NCBI GenBank assembly: GCA_947449695.1
Contig: CANFST010000007.1
Coordinates: 1 to 64,000 of the forward strand
Length of the DNA: 64,000 bases
Direction: 5' to 3'
Origin: Chitinophagales bacterium
GTDB lineage: Bacteria; Bacteroidota; Bacteroidia; Chitinophagales; CAIODY01
Under the pieces are notes generated by a model, which was given only the letters and a program-made list of their open reading frames with translations, was not told where the DNA came from and did not search any database. The position numbers were made by a program, and so were the translations under genes. Each line of letters begins with the position of its first letter. Position 1 is the stretch's first letter. Below are positions 33,139 through 42,389 of the stretch, piece after piece.

Positions 33139-34092
33139 ATGGAAAATATATTTGAAGTTTCTTTGCTCATTCCGCTCTATAACGAACAAGAAACTTTTCC
33201 TGCATTAATTGACCGGTTAAAAAATGTATTAAACAATTTTAAGCACCCTACCGAAATTGTTTTAATCAACGATGGCAGCACCGATGCCACACCCCAGCTG
33301 ATGGAGCAAGTGGCATTGGCTGACGACCGATTTCAATGTGTATTTTTAAGCCGCAACTATGGGCATCAGTTTGCCCTATCGGCTGGTATGCAATATGCCC
33401 GTGCTACACAAGGCATTATGGTGCTCGATGGCGACTTGCAAGATCCTCCTGAACTATTGCCCGAATTTTATAACCTTTTGCAGCAAGGCAACGATGTGGT
33501 GTATGCCATCCGTAAAAAACGAAAAGAAGGCATCATCAAGCGGCTATTGTATTGGGCTTATTATCGCATTATGCGCAATATCTCATCTATTCATATTCCG
33601 CTGGATAGTGGCGATTTTTGCATGATGAGCCGCCGTGTTTTAAACCAACTCAATGCCATGCCCGAACGCAATAGGTATATCAGAGGTATGCGAAGCTGGG
33701 TAGGCTACAAACAAATAGGCTATGAATATAACCGCAGCGAAAGAGAAGCTGGCGAAAGCAAATATTCATTTAAAATGTTGTGGCGATTAGCCTATAGCGG
33801 CATTTTTAATTTCAGTGAGTTCCCAATAAAATTTATTACCCGAATTGGTTTCATAACAATTCTGTTTTCATTAATTTATTTTGCTGATACACTTTATAAA
33901 AAGATATTTTATCCTGAAATAATGCCGCAGGGATTTACAATGATTACTTTTTTAATCACACTATTTTGTGGTGTACAATTGCTTTCATTGGGTTTAATAG
34001 GCGAATATGTTTTACGCATTTATGACCAAGTAAAAGGCAGACCAATATTTGTAACTGATAAAATAATTAAGGATAAAAAAGTAAGTAATTAA
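33139..34092 (+). CDS. GT2 glycosyltransferase, polyprenyl-phosphate sugar transferase type
   Basis: The 317-residue protein has a GT-A fold at the N-terminus: VSLLIPLYNEQETFPAL, VLINDGSTDATPQLM, FVFLSRNYGHQFALSAG-like region, and the DxD site MVLDGDLQDPPEL. Two C-terminal membrane helices (about 235-255 and 265-290) follow. This is the DPM1/GtrB/ArnC layout that moves glucose or a similar sugar from a nucleotide to undecaprenyl phosphate. The gene diverges from the membrane protein at 31441-33081, its likely partner. TATATTTG at 33103-33110 fits a -7 box. Confidence 0.9.
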   Translation: MENIFEVSLLIPLYNEQETFPALIDRLKNVLNNFKHPTEIVLINDGSTDATPQLMEQVALADDRFQCVFLSRNYGHQFALSAGMQYARATQGIMVLDGDLQDPPELLPEFYNLLQQGNDVVYAIRKKRKEGIIKRLLYWAYYRIMRNISSIHIPLDSGDFCMMSRRVLNQLNAMPERNRYIRGMRSWVGYKQIGYEYNRSEREAGESKYSFKMLWRLAYSGIFNFSEFPIKFITRIGFITILFSLIYFADTLYKKIFYPEIMPQGFTMITFLITLFCGVQLLSLGLIGEYVLRIYDQVKGRPIFVTDKIIKDKKVSN

Positions 34093-34093
34093 A

Positions 34094-34828
34094 TTACTTA
34101 ACCAATTTGATACCTGTCAGTTTTGAGAAAGTATAAAGTGTAAAATGCGCCCAGCGAAAAAATCGTTTGTGTTCAAATATGCCAGGATGAATTTTAGTTA
34201 AATAGTCTTTATCTGTTTTATCAGCTTGTGCTTTTAAAGCTGGGTATTTATTTAAAGTTTCAGCTTTAATGAATACCAATATATTTTGTTTAAACCAATA
34301 ACTGATATTTTCATTTTGCCAAAAAATTGGTCTGATACAATCAGCTACTACATAACCTTTTCTATGAAAAATATTTGCCCAATATTCAGGATATTGTTCG
34401 TTGATATGATGTGTGCCCAATTGCATAGGTATTGCTGCTGAAAACATAATTACATCACTTAGTTTTATTAATCCATCAACAAATGTTTCGGCACAGCTTT
34501 CGGGCAAATGTTCTGCTACTTCTAACGAGATACACAAATCATATTTTCTATTTAATGTAAGCGGTTGCTTTAAATCAAATTTTAAAAACTTCGATTGTTC
34601 GATAATTAAATGAGCAGTATTTACATAATCGCCATCAATACCATACACATCACGTACGCCATTATCTTCAAACACTTTTAACCATGCGCCTAATCCGCAA
34701 CCTACATCAACTACAGATTTTGGCTGAAACATTTCAATCACTTTGGGTACAATCACCTGAGCCGATTGATAGCTACCTTCAGATAAGTTTTTAAAAAAAG
34801 TACCCCCATAAAATTTTCCTTCTTGCAT
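34094..34828 (-). CDS. Class I SAM-dependent methyltransferase
   Basis: I start at 34828 (MQEGKFYGGTFFKNLSEGSY), because this opening is usual for the family; 34879 is an alternative. The 244-residue protein has motif I VVDVGCGLGAWLKVF, an acidic end of strand 2 (YGIDGDYV), and CISLEVAEHLPESCAETF, all typical of Methyltransf_11/23 proteins that modify sugars, lipids or small molecules. The neighbouring glycosyltransferase suggests a cell-surface glycan substrate. It runs convergent to the GT2 gene with one base between stops. Confidence 0.8.
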   Translation of the reverse strand: MQEGKFYGGTFFKNLSEGSYQSAQVIVPKVIEMFQPKSVVDVGCGLGAWLKVFEDNGVRDVYGIDGDYVNTAHLIIEQSKFLKFDLKQPLTLNRKYDLCISLEVAEHLPESCAETFVDGLIKLSDVIMFSAAIPMQLGTHHINEQYPEYWANIFHRKGYVVADCIRPIFWQNENISYWFKQNILVFIKAETLNKYPALKAQADKTDKDYLTKIHPGIFEHKRFFRWAHFTLYTFSKLTGIKLVK

Positions 34829-34899
34829 CTTAAATTGTGTTTGTGCAAATAAAATATTTTTTTGCTGATATTGAACCAATAAATTCTGAAAACATTTTT

Positions 34900-34928
34900 T
34901 TTGTAATTTAAAAAAAATACTACATTTG
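34900..34928 (+). promoter_or_regulatory. Promoter of the candidate small RNA
   Basis: TTTG (34900-34903), 17 bases, TACATTTG (34921-34928) matches the Bacteroidetes -33 and -7 boxes well. It would start a transcript about 6-8 bases further on, in a region with no gene. Confidence 0.6.
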
Positions 34929-34934
34929 CCGCGA

Positions 34935-35028
34935 TGATAGTTTAGTTGTTTTGATTGTCATCATAAGGTTTTGTTATAATGAATTGTTTTTATTAGTGAA
35001 AATGCAGCTCTTGGGCTGCATTTTTTTT
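34935..35028 (+). ncRNA. Candidate small RNA of about 95 nt
   Basis: The gene-free stretch 34829-35221 contains a promoter (34900-34928) followed within 100 bases by a one-directional terminator (34999-35028: AAAATGCAGC pairing with GCTGCATTTT, then T8). Between them GATGATAG... and ...TTGTCATCA near 34934-34963 can pair. No plausible protein start is kept: ATGATAGTTTAG stops after three codons. The unit thus looks like an independent small RNA, family unknown. The remaining 190 bp to the next gene contain nothing else I can name. Confidence 0.5.
34999..35028 (+). terminator. Terminator of the candidate small RNA
   Basis: AAAATGCAGC and GCTGCATTTT enclose a six-base loop, followed by eight T in total on the plus strand. 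The opposite side has only four A, so it points to plus-strand transcription. Confidence 0.8.
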
Positions 35029-35221
35029 GGGGTATATTATGCTAAAATCAGCAGCTTGTCATCAACTGATTTATACTACATCCTTAATCAACCCTATTTC
35101 ATTCCATTTAACTTTGTCATAGGCTTAGCCATCAGTAGCCCATTCCATTTGCCATCGTTTATCCCTTATCCAAGCATAACCCATTCTACTTTTGATAAAT
35201 AAGACCTAAATACTTATCTTC

Positions 35222-37384
35222 GTGTTACAAAAAAATTACCCAGAGGTGAAGTATCTATTCATCAGCATATTATTCCTCTTCACAGGCTATCAAAACTGCC
35301 AGGCACAAGCATTAGGAAATGGAATCGATGGCTCTCCAAATATTTCGGGTATAATCAATACTTATACCTCAGTTACTAATGTTTCAATTACAGGTTGCAA
35401 CAGCACAATTACTGTTGATTCAATTTTAAATTTTCAAGCAGGTGATTTAGTATTAATCATGCAAATGAATGGTGCATTAATTGATACTACAAATTCTTCA
35501 GCTTATGGTACAATATTGAGTTACAATAATGCTGGCAATTTTGAATTTGCAAAAATCAGTTCTATTGTAGGTTTAAATATATCGTTGACTAACAAACTAG
35601 TAAATAGCTATAGCCCAAGTATTGGTAGTGTTCAATTAATAAAAGTGCCACAATATGCCCGACCAAAAATTACAGGCACACTAACTTGTAAAAGTTGGGA
35701 TGGAATAAAAGGTGGGGTATTAGCCATTGATGCAACACAAAGTATCAGATTTACTGATAGTATATCTCTTTTTCGTCAAGGTTTCAGAGGCGGTAAAGTA
35801 GTAAATGGAACTACATTTTATCCACATCAAGGTTATTGGACAAGCACATACAATCCTACTTATTATGCAGCCAAAGGCGAAGGAATTGCAGGGTATGGCA
35901 TGAATGGATTTTATTATGCAAAAGGCGCACCTGCGAATGGTGGTGGTGGTGGCAATGTTGTAAATGCAGGTGGAGGCGGTGGTGCAAGTTATGGCTGTGG
36001 TGGCTTTGGTGGTCAAGGTTTTAACTATTCTTTTTATGGTCCAAATCCATCACAAGCACAGGGTCAAGGTGGTTATGCTTTGCCTTATTCTTCATCCTTT
36101 CAAAGACTTTTCTTGGGTGGCGGTGGCGGCGCAGGACAGGAAAATGATAACGTAGCCTATGATGCTGGGAATGGAGGCGGAATAGTAATTATTAATGCAG
36201 ATTCAATTATATCGATTGCTAATGCATCCATTAATGTTAAAGGCGACTCATCAGCAGATTCTAACAACGATGGTGGTAGCGGTGGTGGTGCAGGTGGAGT
36301 AGTATTATTGCATTGCAATAAATATATAGGCAATTTAAAAATAAATGCAAATGGTGGAGATGGTGCCAATACTAATTCTTCAAGTGGATACGACCATGGA
36401 CCTGGCGGAGGTGGTGGTGGTGGCTTGGTATGGTTTTCCCTTCCTACTCAACCAGCTAATGTATTGATAAATGTAAATGGTGGATTGCAAGGAACAGCTA
36501 GTGGTAATAATAGTCTAGAAACAGATGGATGTATAGGTGCTACATTATTAAATTTCAATTATCTAACTACATCAGGGAACATCACCACTACCCTATTAGC
36601 CAGTATCTGCGGCACACAAAATTATACCTTACCAAACGGCACAATAGTAAACACCAGTGGTATTTATAACGATACACTGACTAATCATTTTGGATGCGAT
36701 AGCATCATTTCTGTTCATTTAACTCAGCTTCCTCAAAATAAAATCACTCTACAAAAAGCTATTTGTGAGGGCAGCTATTATAATTTAGCCAATGGTACAA
36801 AAGTAAATACAGCAGGCATCTACATCGATACCTTAATCAATCACTTTGGTTGCGATAGTATTATTGCTACCCAACTAAGCATATCGCAAATTCCATATGT
36901 CAGTTTAGGCACCGATACCACACTCTGCCTCGGCAACCCCATTGTATTAAATGTGAGTGCATCGCCTGGTACTTATCATTGGAACGATTTGAGCACAACA
37001 GGCATAAAAACAATTACGCAATCAGGGCTTTATACAGTGCTTATCCAAAATCCGCCCTGCACCGCTGCCACTGATTCTATCCTTATCACTTATTTAGATT
37101 GTAACAATTGCGATATAGCTATACCAAATGCTTTTACACCAAATGACGATGGTAAAAACGATGTATTCAAAGTGCTGACTAATTGCAACATCACCAATTT
37201 TTCATTAAAAATATTTAATCGCTGGGGGCAACAAGTATTTGAAACCAATGACATTAACTTTGGATGGGATGGTTATTATCATGGCATATTACAACCCATT
37301 TCAGTGTTTGTTTATTATGTACAAATCACTAAAGCCAGCGGCGATAAAAAATTAATAAAAGGAGATGTCAGCCTGATAAGATAG
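35222..37384 (+). CDS. Large secreted glycine-rich protein with gliding-motility C-terminal domain (CHU_C)
   Basis: The 720-residue protein starts at a GTG; no ATG lies before the signal peptide (YLFISILFLFTGYQNCQAQA). After a beta-rich N-terminal part comes a Gly/Asn-rich zone (about 230-430, with runs of Gly as in NGGGGGNVVNAGGGGG), then two copies of a short repeat (YTLPNGTIVNTSGIYNDTL and YNLANGTKVNTAGIYIDTL, both followed by NHFGCDSII), and the type B domain IPNAFTPNDDGKNDVF ... SVFVYYVQI. That domain is a T9SS export signal. It is likely a surface protein or adhesin. PorP/SprF-type partners bind such domains. Confidence 0.88.
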   Translation: MLQKNYPEVKYLFISILFLFTGYQNCQAQALGNGIDGSPNISGIINTYTSVTNVSITGCNSTITVDSILNFQAGDLVLIMQMNGALIDTTNSSAYGTILSYNNAGNFEFAKISSIVGLNISLTNKLVNSYSPSIGSVQLIKVPQYARPKITGTLTCKSWDGIKGGVLAIDATQSIRFTDSISLFRQGFRGGKVVNGTTFYPHQGYWTSTYNPTYYAAKGEGIAGYGMNGFYYAKGAPANGGGGGNVVNAGGGGGASYGCGGFGGQGFNYSFYGPNPSQAQGQGGYALPYSSSFQRLFLGGGGGAGQENDNVAYDAGNGGGIVIINADSIISIANASINVKGDSSADSNNDGGSGGGAGGVVLLHCNKYIGNLKINANGGDGANTNSSSGYDHGPGGGGGGGLVWFSLPTQPANVLINVNGGLQGTASGNNSLETDGCIGATLLNFNYLTTSGNITTTLLASICGTQNYTLPNGTIVNTSGIYNDTLTNHFGCDSIISVHLTQLPQNKITLQKAICEGSYYNLANGTKVNTAGIYIDTLINHFGCDSIIATQLSISQIPYVSLGTDTTLCLGNPIVLNVSASPGTYHWNDLSTTGIKTITQSGLYTVLIQNPPCTAATDSILITYLDCNNCDIAIPNAFTPNDDGKNDVFKVLTNCNITNFSLKIFNRWGQQVFETNDINFGWDGYYHGILQPISVFVYYVQITKASGDKKLIKGDVSLIR

Positions 37385-37391
37385 AGGTTGT

Positions 37392-37910
37392 TTAATCTTT
37401 CCGCTTAAACAATGGCACAGTTGAACAAGGTTCGCCGTACATAATGGTTTTAGCATAAGGCAAAAGCAAATTGGTAATGGCTACATATATGCCTGTTGGT
37501 ACAGGTTTTTCACCACATCCTTTTATTACAACACGTTGGTCTTTAAATGCACTGGCATCTATTTTCACTAAAACTTCATTCATGCTTTGCTGAATAAATT
37601 GTTCCTGACTGCCATAAAATATATTTTTAACAAATGGCTTTAAATGTACCGCTGCCAACATAAATGCCCATATAGGCACAATTGCATCGGCACTACAAAA
37701 AATACAAACTGTTTTGTTTTGATAAGTTGTAAAATCAAATTCCTGCAAAGCTTTGCGATAGTCTTTTTCTCTTAAAATCAGTTCCTGAAACAAAAATGGT
37801 TTTAAATCAAAATCTATCAATTCATCTTTCGGAAAATAATCTTCTAAATTAAAAGTGATGATTCCACTTTCCTCCACTCTGTTTTTGATAGGTTCTTGCT
37901 GGATATTCAT
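37392..37910 (-). CDS. DUF2480 family protein
   Basis: I start at 37910 (MNIQQEPIKNRVEESGIITF). The 172-residue protein matches DUF2480, nearly confined to Bacteroidota: LEDYFPKDELIDFDLKPFLFQ, LILREKDYRKALQEFD, CSADAIVPIWAFMLAA, VIKGCGEKPVPTGIYVAIT and the end GEPCSTVPLFKRK. Function is unknown; it is small, soluble and highly conserved, with invariant cysteines in CSADAI and KGCG. It follows ppiD in the same direction, but a terminator stands between. Confidence 0.88.
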   Translation of the reverse strand: MNIQQEPIKNRVEESGIITFNLEDYFPKDELIDFDLKPFLFQELILREKDYRKALQEFDFTTYQNKTVCIFCSADAIVPIWAFMLAAVHLKPFVKNIFYGSQEQFIQQSMNEVLVKIDASAFKDQRVVIKGCGEKPVPTGIYVAITNLLLPYAKTIMYGEPCSTVPLFKRKD

Positions 37911-37924
37911 ATTATTGTAAATAA

Positions 37925-37961
37925 AAAACGGCTTTGTAAAGTTACTTAACAAAGCCGTTTT
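37925..37961 (-). terminator. Terminator after the PpiD-like gene
   Basis: AAAACGGCTTTGT pairs with ACAAAGCCGTTTT around a short loop, 22 bp past the PpiD-like stop. Confidence 0.88.
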
Positions 37962-37982
37962 AAAAAAGTTTCTATAATTTGT

Positions 37983-40106
37983 TTAGAAGAAATCGCTGCG
38001 ATTATCTTTTAAAGCTAAGCGTTTTTTCAAATTAGTGAATAAACTATATTCTAATCCGTTACTAAATTGCCCTTCTAATTGTGCTTTTGAGTTTCTCAAA
38101 TCTACCTGAGCCGGAGCAGCTTCAATACTTTCAGGCACTACAATAAACACCCCATTATTACCAATAATTGGTTTAGAAACAGCACCTTGTTTTAATGCTA
38201 ATGCTGCACCTACTACTTTAGGTTCGTAACCAGCAGCAGCCAATATAGGCTGAGCCATCCCTACATTTTTAACATGATGTACACTATCCCCAATAGCAGA
38301 AGCAATAGCTGATAAATCAGATTTGCCAGCAATTTTAGCTGCTAAATCTTTAGTAATAATGTCAGCACGTTTTTGTTTTTTAATTTCATTTTCGATATAA
38401 CCTCTGAACATTTCCAAATCAGGTTGACCTTGTTCTAAAATATTACTCAATTTAGCTACCACATAAAGTTTGTTTTCAATTAAATAAGGTTGTGAAACCA
38501 TACCCACTTTTGTATCTGCATTATATACCCAATTTCTAACAAAATCACGGGCATTACCATTGATTCCATTTATGTTTATATCGTTTCTTTTTATTTGATT
38601 AGCATCACGTTTACGTAATTTAGCAGCAGCATCAAAAGCAGCAACGGTATTATTTTTTGTAGCAAATTCATTAGCTTGATTAGCAATCATTTGTTCGGTT
38701 GCTTTACTTGGTGCTACTGTTTTAGCAATAGTGAAAATTTGTGCAGCCAAATTGAAATTCTTTTGGTCGGTTATTAGAATTAAATGAACACCAAACTGAG
38801 TAAGCACTTTTACTACATCACCTTTTTTGCCATTGAAACAAGCTGTATTGAATTCAGGCACCATCATACCCTGAGCAAAATATCCTAAGTCACCATTCTT
38901 AGCTTTAGAGCCCGGATCTTGAGAGTATTTAGCAGCCATTTCGCTGAATTTTGCTCCTTTTTTTATGGCAGCCCAAATGCTGTCAATACGTTTGTTGGCA
39001 GCAGCAGTATCTTCACCTTGTTTTACTGCTATTAATATGTGACTTGCTTTTGCAGAATCAGGCATCGATTTACGATTAACAATTTTTGAAATTTTAATCA
39101 TTCCTGCTTCGAAGTAAGGACCTACAACTGCATGAATTGGTTTAGTAAAAAAACTATCTTTTAATACACTTTGTAATTTTGATTTGCTGTAATATTTGCC
39201 ATCAATATCGCCAGTTTCTGAATTAGCAAATACCATTGCAGAATCATTTTTAGTGCGATGAAATGAATCAACCAAAGCTAACATTCCATTGCGAAACTGA
39301 ACACTATCATCATGACTTGGGATTAAATCGAAAGCAACAAATTCAATTTTTCTTTCCTCTTCTTCTTTTTGAAAACGACGAATATGTTTTTCAGCGTAAG
39401 CTTTTACTTCTTCTTCGGTAGGTTTTACTTTATCATCTGATATAGTAGAAAAAGCAACAGATGTATAAGCCAATGATAACTTATCATTTTTATCTTTATA
39501 ATCCATTTCAACCATCCATTTCGGAACATAGATTGCTTTTTCAATCATTTTATTATACTTGCCATTCAAGCGGTCTTTACGAACATAGCCTTCAATATGC
39601 CCCCAACGTTTTTGCCAATTATCCTGATTGTTTTTGTACATATCACTATTCAGGAACCGACTTACATTAGCAGGGTTATATACCTGAGTTTTAGGATCTG
39701 TAAATTGTTGACGAATAACAGGATGAGGATTGTTGCCAGATAATTGCTGTTGCATTTCATCATTGCTAACCAAAATACCCAAATCATCATATTTTTTTTG
39801 CATCACTGTTTTTTGCAAAATTTCCAACCATGATTGGTCTTTAATACTTTGTCGCATTTGTTCATTCATAGTGCCTCCATTCTGGTTAAACAATTCACGT
39901 TCTTCAACATTATAAGTTTCTAATGCTGCAAAATCGTTATAATCAATACTGCTGCCGTCTATTTTAGCAATGGTTGTGTTTCTGCTGCGAAATAGCGATG
40001 TCTGGCTATCTAAAGCACTCATCAACAAAAAGCCCAACAATGATAAACCAATTATGATAGAGATTACTACACCAAAACGGTCTCTTATTTTACCTATTAC
40101 TGCCAT
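37983..40106 (-). CDS. PpiD/SurA-like periplasmic peptidyl-prolyl isomerase
   Basis: The 707-residue protein has one N-terminal membrane helix (VVISIIIGLSLLGFLLMSAL), then a SurA_N-like helical region (about 45-230) and a parvulin domain around 345-450 (KASHILIAVKQGEDTAAAN, FSEMAAKYSQDPGSKAKNGDLGYFAQGMMVPEF, FGVHLILITD). PpiD-type foldases help newly exported proteins fold near the Sec channel. The C-terminal half repeats a more divergent parvulin-like region (QPILAAAGYEPKVVGAALAL). It diverges from pdxA. Confidence 0.9.
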   Translation of the reverse strand: MAVIGKIRDRFGVVISIIIGLSLLGFLLMSALDSQTSLFRSRNTTIAKIDGSSIDYNDFAALETYNVEERELFNQNGGTMNEQMRQSIKDQSWLEILQKTVMQKKYDDLGILVSNDEMQQQLSGNNPHPVIRQQFTDPKTQVYNPANVSRFLNSDMYKNNQDNWQKRWGHIEGYVRKDRLNGKYNKMIEKAIYVPKWMVEMDYKDKNDKLSLAYTSVAFSTISDDKVKPTEEEVKAYAEKHIRRFQKEEEERKIEFVAFDLIPSHDDSVQFRNGMLALVDSFHRTKNDSAMVFANSETGDIDGKYYSKSKLQSVLKDSFFTKPIHAVVGPYFEAGMIKISKIVNRKSMPDSAKASHILIAVKQGEDTAAANKRIDSIWAAIKKGAKFSEMAAKYSQDPGSKAKNGDLGYFAQGMMVPEFNTACFNGKKGDVVKVLTQFGVHLILITDQKNFNLAAQIFTIAKTVAPSKATEQMIANQANEFATKNNTVAAFDAAAKLRKRDANQIKRNDININGINGNARDFVRNWVYNADTKVGMVSQPYLIENKLYVVAKLSNILEQGQPDLEMFRGYIENEIKKQKRADIITKDLAAKIAGKSDLSAIASAIGDSVHHVKNVGMAQPILAAAGYEPKVVGAALALKQGAVSKPIIGNNGVFIVVPESIEAAPAQVDLRNSKAQLEGQFSNGLEYSLFTNLKKRLALKDNRSDFF

Positions 40107-40285
40107 GATTCTGAAAAGTTGATTGTTTTATTTTATTAAATACTTTTTTTACAAGGGAGGCAAATGTACAATTTCCCATTCATATTTTATATACCATTTT
40201 ACAATTTAAAATCGTATTAAAAAACTTTAGTGCTTTTCAAACTTTTGCAATACCTATATTTGCCCATTAAAATAAAAAAAGATTC

Positions 40286-41341
40286 ATGCGAATAGCAATA
40301 TCAATAGGCGATTTAAACGGCATAGGACCAGAAGTGGTTTTAAAAACATTTGCCGACCAAACATTACTTAATCAATGCACTCCTATTATTTATGCTTCAC
40401 AAAAATCAATTGCATGGTGGCGTAAACATATAAGGTTGGATAATTTTAATTTTAACACCATCGCTTCTGCCGATAAATTAATCAAACATCAAATTAATGT
40501 GGTAGAAGTCTGGAATGAAGAATTACAAATAGACCCAGGCAAGGAATTACCCGTGACAGGTAAATATGCTGTTAAATCGTTAGAAGCAGCCTGCAAAGAT
40601 TTAGCAGCAGGAAAAGTAGATGCTTTAGTTACAGCTCCCATCAGCAAAAAGAATGTGTATAGTCCTGAGTTTCCTTATAATGGGCACACAGATTATTTAG
40701 CTAAATTATTTGGCAATGGTGAATCATTGATGATGATGGTGAGTGACAGCCTGAGAATCGGTTTAACCACAGTTCATATTCCGGTACAAGACATCAGCAA
40801 AAATTTAAGTATTGAAAAGGTGCAACGCAAAATTGAAATGCTGGCACAATCATTAAAAAAAGATTTTGCGATTGAATCAGGTAAAATAGCTGTGCTAGGA
40901 CTAAATCCACATGCAGGTGAAGGTGGAACTATAGGGCAAGAGGAAAAAACAATACTTGTACCTGCCATCCAAAAAACAAAAGAAAAAAAAATATTGACTT
41001 TTGGCCCTTACAGCAGTGATGGCTTTTTTGGTAATGCTCAATACAAACATTTTGATGCAGTATTAGCGCTATATCATGATCAAGGATTAATTCCTTTTAA
41101 AACACTGGCATTCGACAGCGGTGTAAACTATACTGCAGGGTTAAATATTGTTCGAACTTCGCCAGACCATGGAACTGCTTTTGATATTGCAGGAAAAAAC
41201 GAAGCAGATGAAAGCAGTTTTCGAAGCGCTGTTTTTGTAGCAATTGATATTGCTCGGAACAAAAAAAATTACGAGGAAATAACTGCAAACCCGTTAAAAA
41301 GGAATCAAATGAAAATTGAAAGAGCAGGTGGTGTAGCTTAA
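40286..41341 (+). CDS. pdxA: 4-Hydroxythreonine-4-phosphate dehydrogenase
   Basis: PdxA oxidises 4-phosphohydroxy-L-threonine in the DXP-dependent pathway to pyridoxal phosphate. The 351-residue protein has the starting ISIGDLNGIGPEVVLK, the substrate/metal motif NGHTDYLAKLFG, the GLNPHAGEGGTIGQEE stretch and the C-terminal ALYHDQGLIPFKTL followed by TSPDHGTAFDIAG, containing the three metal-binding histidines. A TATATTTG at 40255-40262 may be its -7 box. All motifs are intact. Confidence 0.94.
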   Translation: MRIAISIGDLNGIGPEVVLKTFADQTLLNQCTPIIYASQKSIAWWRKHIRLDNFNFNTIASADKLIKHQINVVEVWNEELQIDPGKELPVTGKYAVKSLEAACKDLAAGKVDALVTAPISKKNVYSPEFPYNGHTDYLAKLFGNGESLMMMVSDSLRIGLTTVHIPVQDISKNLSIEKVQRKIEMLAQSLKKDFAIESGKIAVLGLNPHAGEGGTIGQEEKTILVPAIQKTKEKKILTFGPYSSDGFFGNAQYKHFDAVLALYHDQGLIPFKTLAFDSGVNYTAGLNIVRTSPDHGTAFDIAGKNEADESSFRSAVFVAIDIARNKKNYEEITANPLKRNQMKIERAGGVA

Positions 41342-41360
41342 AATCAGGTTAGTTCAGTTA

Positions 41361-42305
41361 TTAATAAACTGTAAACCAACGACTGATATTAAATCCTAAA
41401 CGAATACCCCATTTGCTCCATGATGTTGGACTGTTTGAGATAAAATCCTGTTCGGAAAAACCACCTGTATTTACCAAGCTTAAATGAAACACATGTCCAC
41501 CGGTTTCAATTTCATAGCCAATTCCAAGCGGATTGTAGTATAAATTTTGTTTGTGTTCTTCAGTTCTGAAATTGCTGAAAGGCATAAACCAATCAATAAT
41601 AATTGCGCTACGTTTGCTGAATTTATATCTACCAGCAGCACCAATTGCAAAATAATCATTTTCATCAGCAGGCAATCCAGTAGCTGAATTAGCTGCTACA
41701 ACATAATTACGGTGAATCCAAGTAGGCATCACTTGTAATGATAATCTTTCACTAAACTTACGTGCAATTAATACTTGTGTTGAATAACTCCAACGTTGAG
41801 AAAAATTACCATAGCTCGTTTCGCTAGTAGGGTCAGTAGATGCTATCATACCACTAACTTGTGCAGTACCCACTAATGTAACAGTTATAGGAATTTTATT
41901 ATCAATGGTTTGATGTAATAATTTGTATTTCAAAAAGCCATCGTACAATTCTTTAGCAGCACCAAAGCCCTTACTACGACCAAGACCAGCCGTTAGTTTA
42001 CTTGTAACACCATATTCAAAAGCAATACGAACATTCGAGATACTTTCTAAACCATACAACGAGTGTAAATCAGCAGTGCTTGATGTATTATGTACTTCGC
42101 CAAAAACGTGTGAAATTCTTACATCTAATTGATGCTTACCAACTACTTCAATAGAATGCCCCATGTTTAATCTGGTAGTTTTAAAAGTAGCAGAAACTGG
42201 GTCGTGCGATTTTTTATCGTCTTTAAATAAATTGCTCAAATCATCTTGTGCTTTTAATGAATTGGTTGCCAGTGCAGCCAAAATAAAGATGTACAAAAAT
42301 TTCAT
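41361..42305 (-). CDS. DUF5777 beta-barrel family protein
   Basis: The 314-residue exported protein (signal peptide ending LKAQ) starts with a charged linker and then DPVSATFKTTRLNMGHSIEVVG, the DUF5777 signature. It continues as amphipathic strands that look like an outer-membrane barrel. Function is unknown; in Bacteroidota it travels with YceI and cytochrome-like genes, as here. It stands last in the minus-strand redox cluster. Confidence 0.8.
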   Translation of the reverse strand: MKFLYIFILAALATNSLKAQDDLSNLFKDDKKSHDPVSATFKTTRLNMGHSIEVVGKHQLDVRISHVFGEVHNTSSTADLHSLYGLESISNVRIAFEYGVTSKLTAGLGRSKGFGAAKELYDGFLKYKLLHQTIDNKIPITVTLVGTAQVSGMIASTDPTSETSYGNFSQRWSYSTQVLIARKFSERLSLQVMPTWIHRNYVVAANSATGLPADENDYFAIGAAGRYKFSKRSAIIIDWFMPFSNFRTEEHKQNLYYNPLGIGYEIETGGHVFHLSLVNTGGFSEQDFISNSPTSWSKWGIRLGFNISRWFTVY

Positions 42306-42346
42306 GTTGGTATTGATTTGTTTTAGTTGAAAATTAGAGAAAAAAT

Positions 42347-42378
42347 AAACCCTGCAAAAATTAATTCGGCAGGGTTTT
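42347..42378 (-). terminator. Hairpin after the YceI gene
   Basis: AAACCCTGC pairs with GCAGGGTTT. On the minus strand the following bases are ATTTTTTC, a fair T-run, so it can end the YceI transcript. Confidence 0.65.
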
Positions 42379-42389
42379 AAATGAGTTGT

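Noticed and set aside
34951-35202. An 83-codon plus-strand frame in the intergenic region
   Set aside because: It crosses a strong terminator and has no recognisable protein features; a small RNA explains the region better.
35720-36369. Long minus-strand and alternative frames inside the 35222-37384 gene
   Set aside because: They are shadows of the glycine-rich coding sequence (GGT/GGC runs read as proline, threonine or tryptophan repeats).
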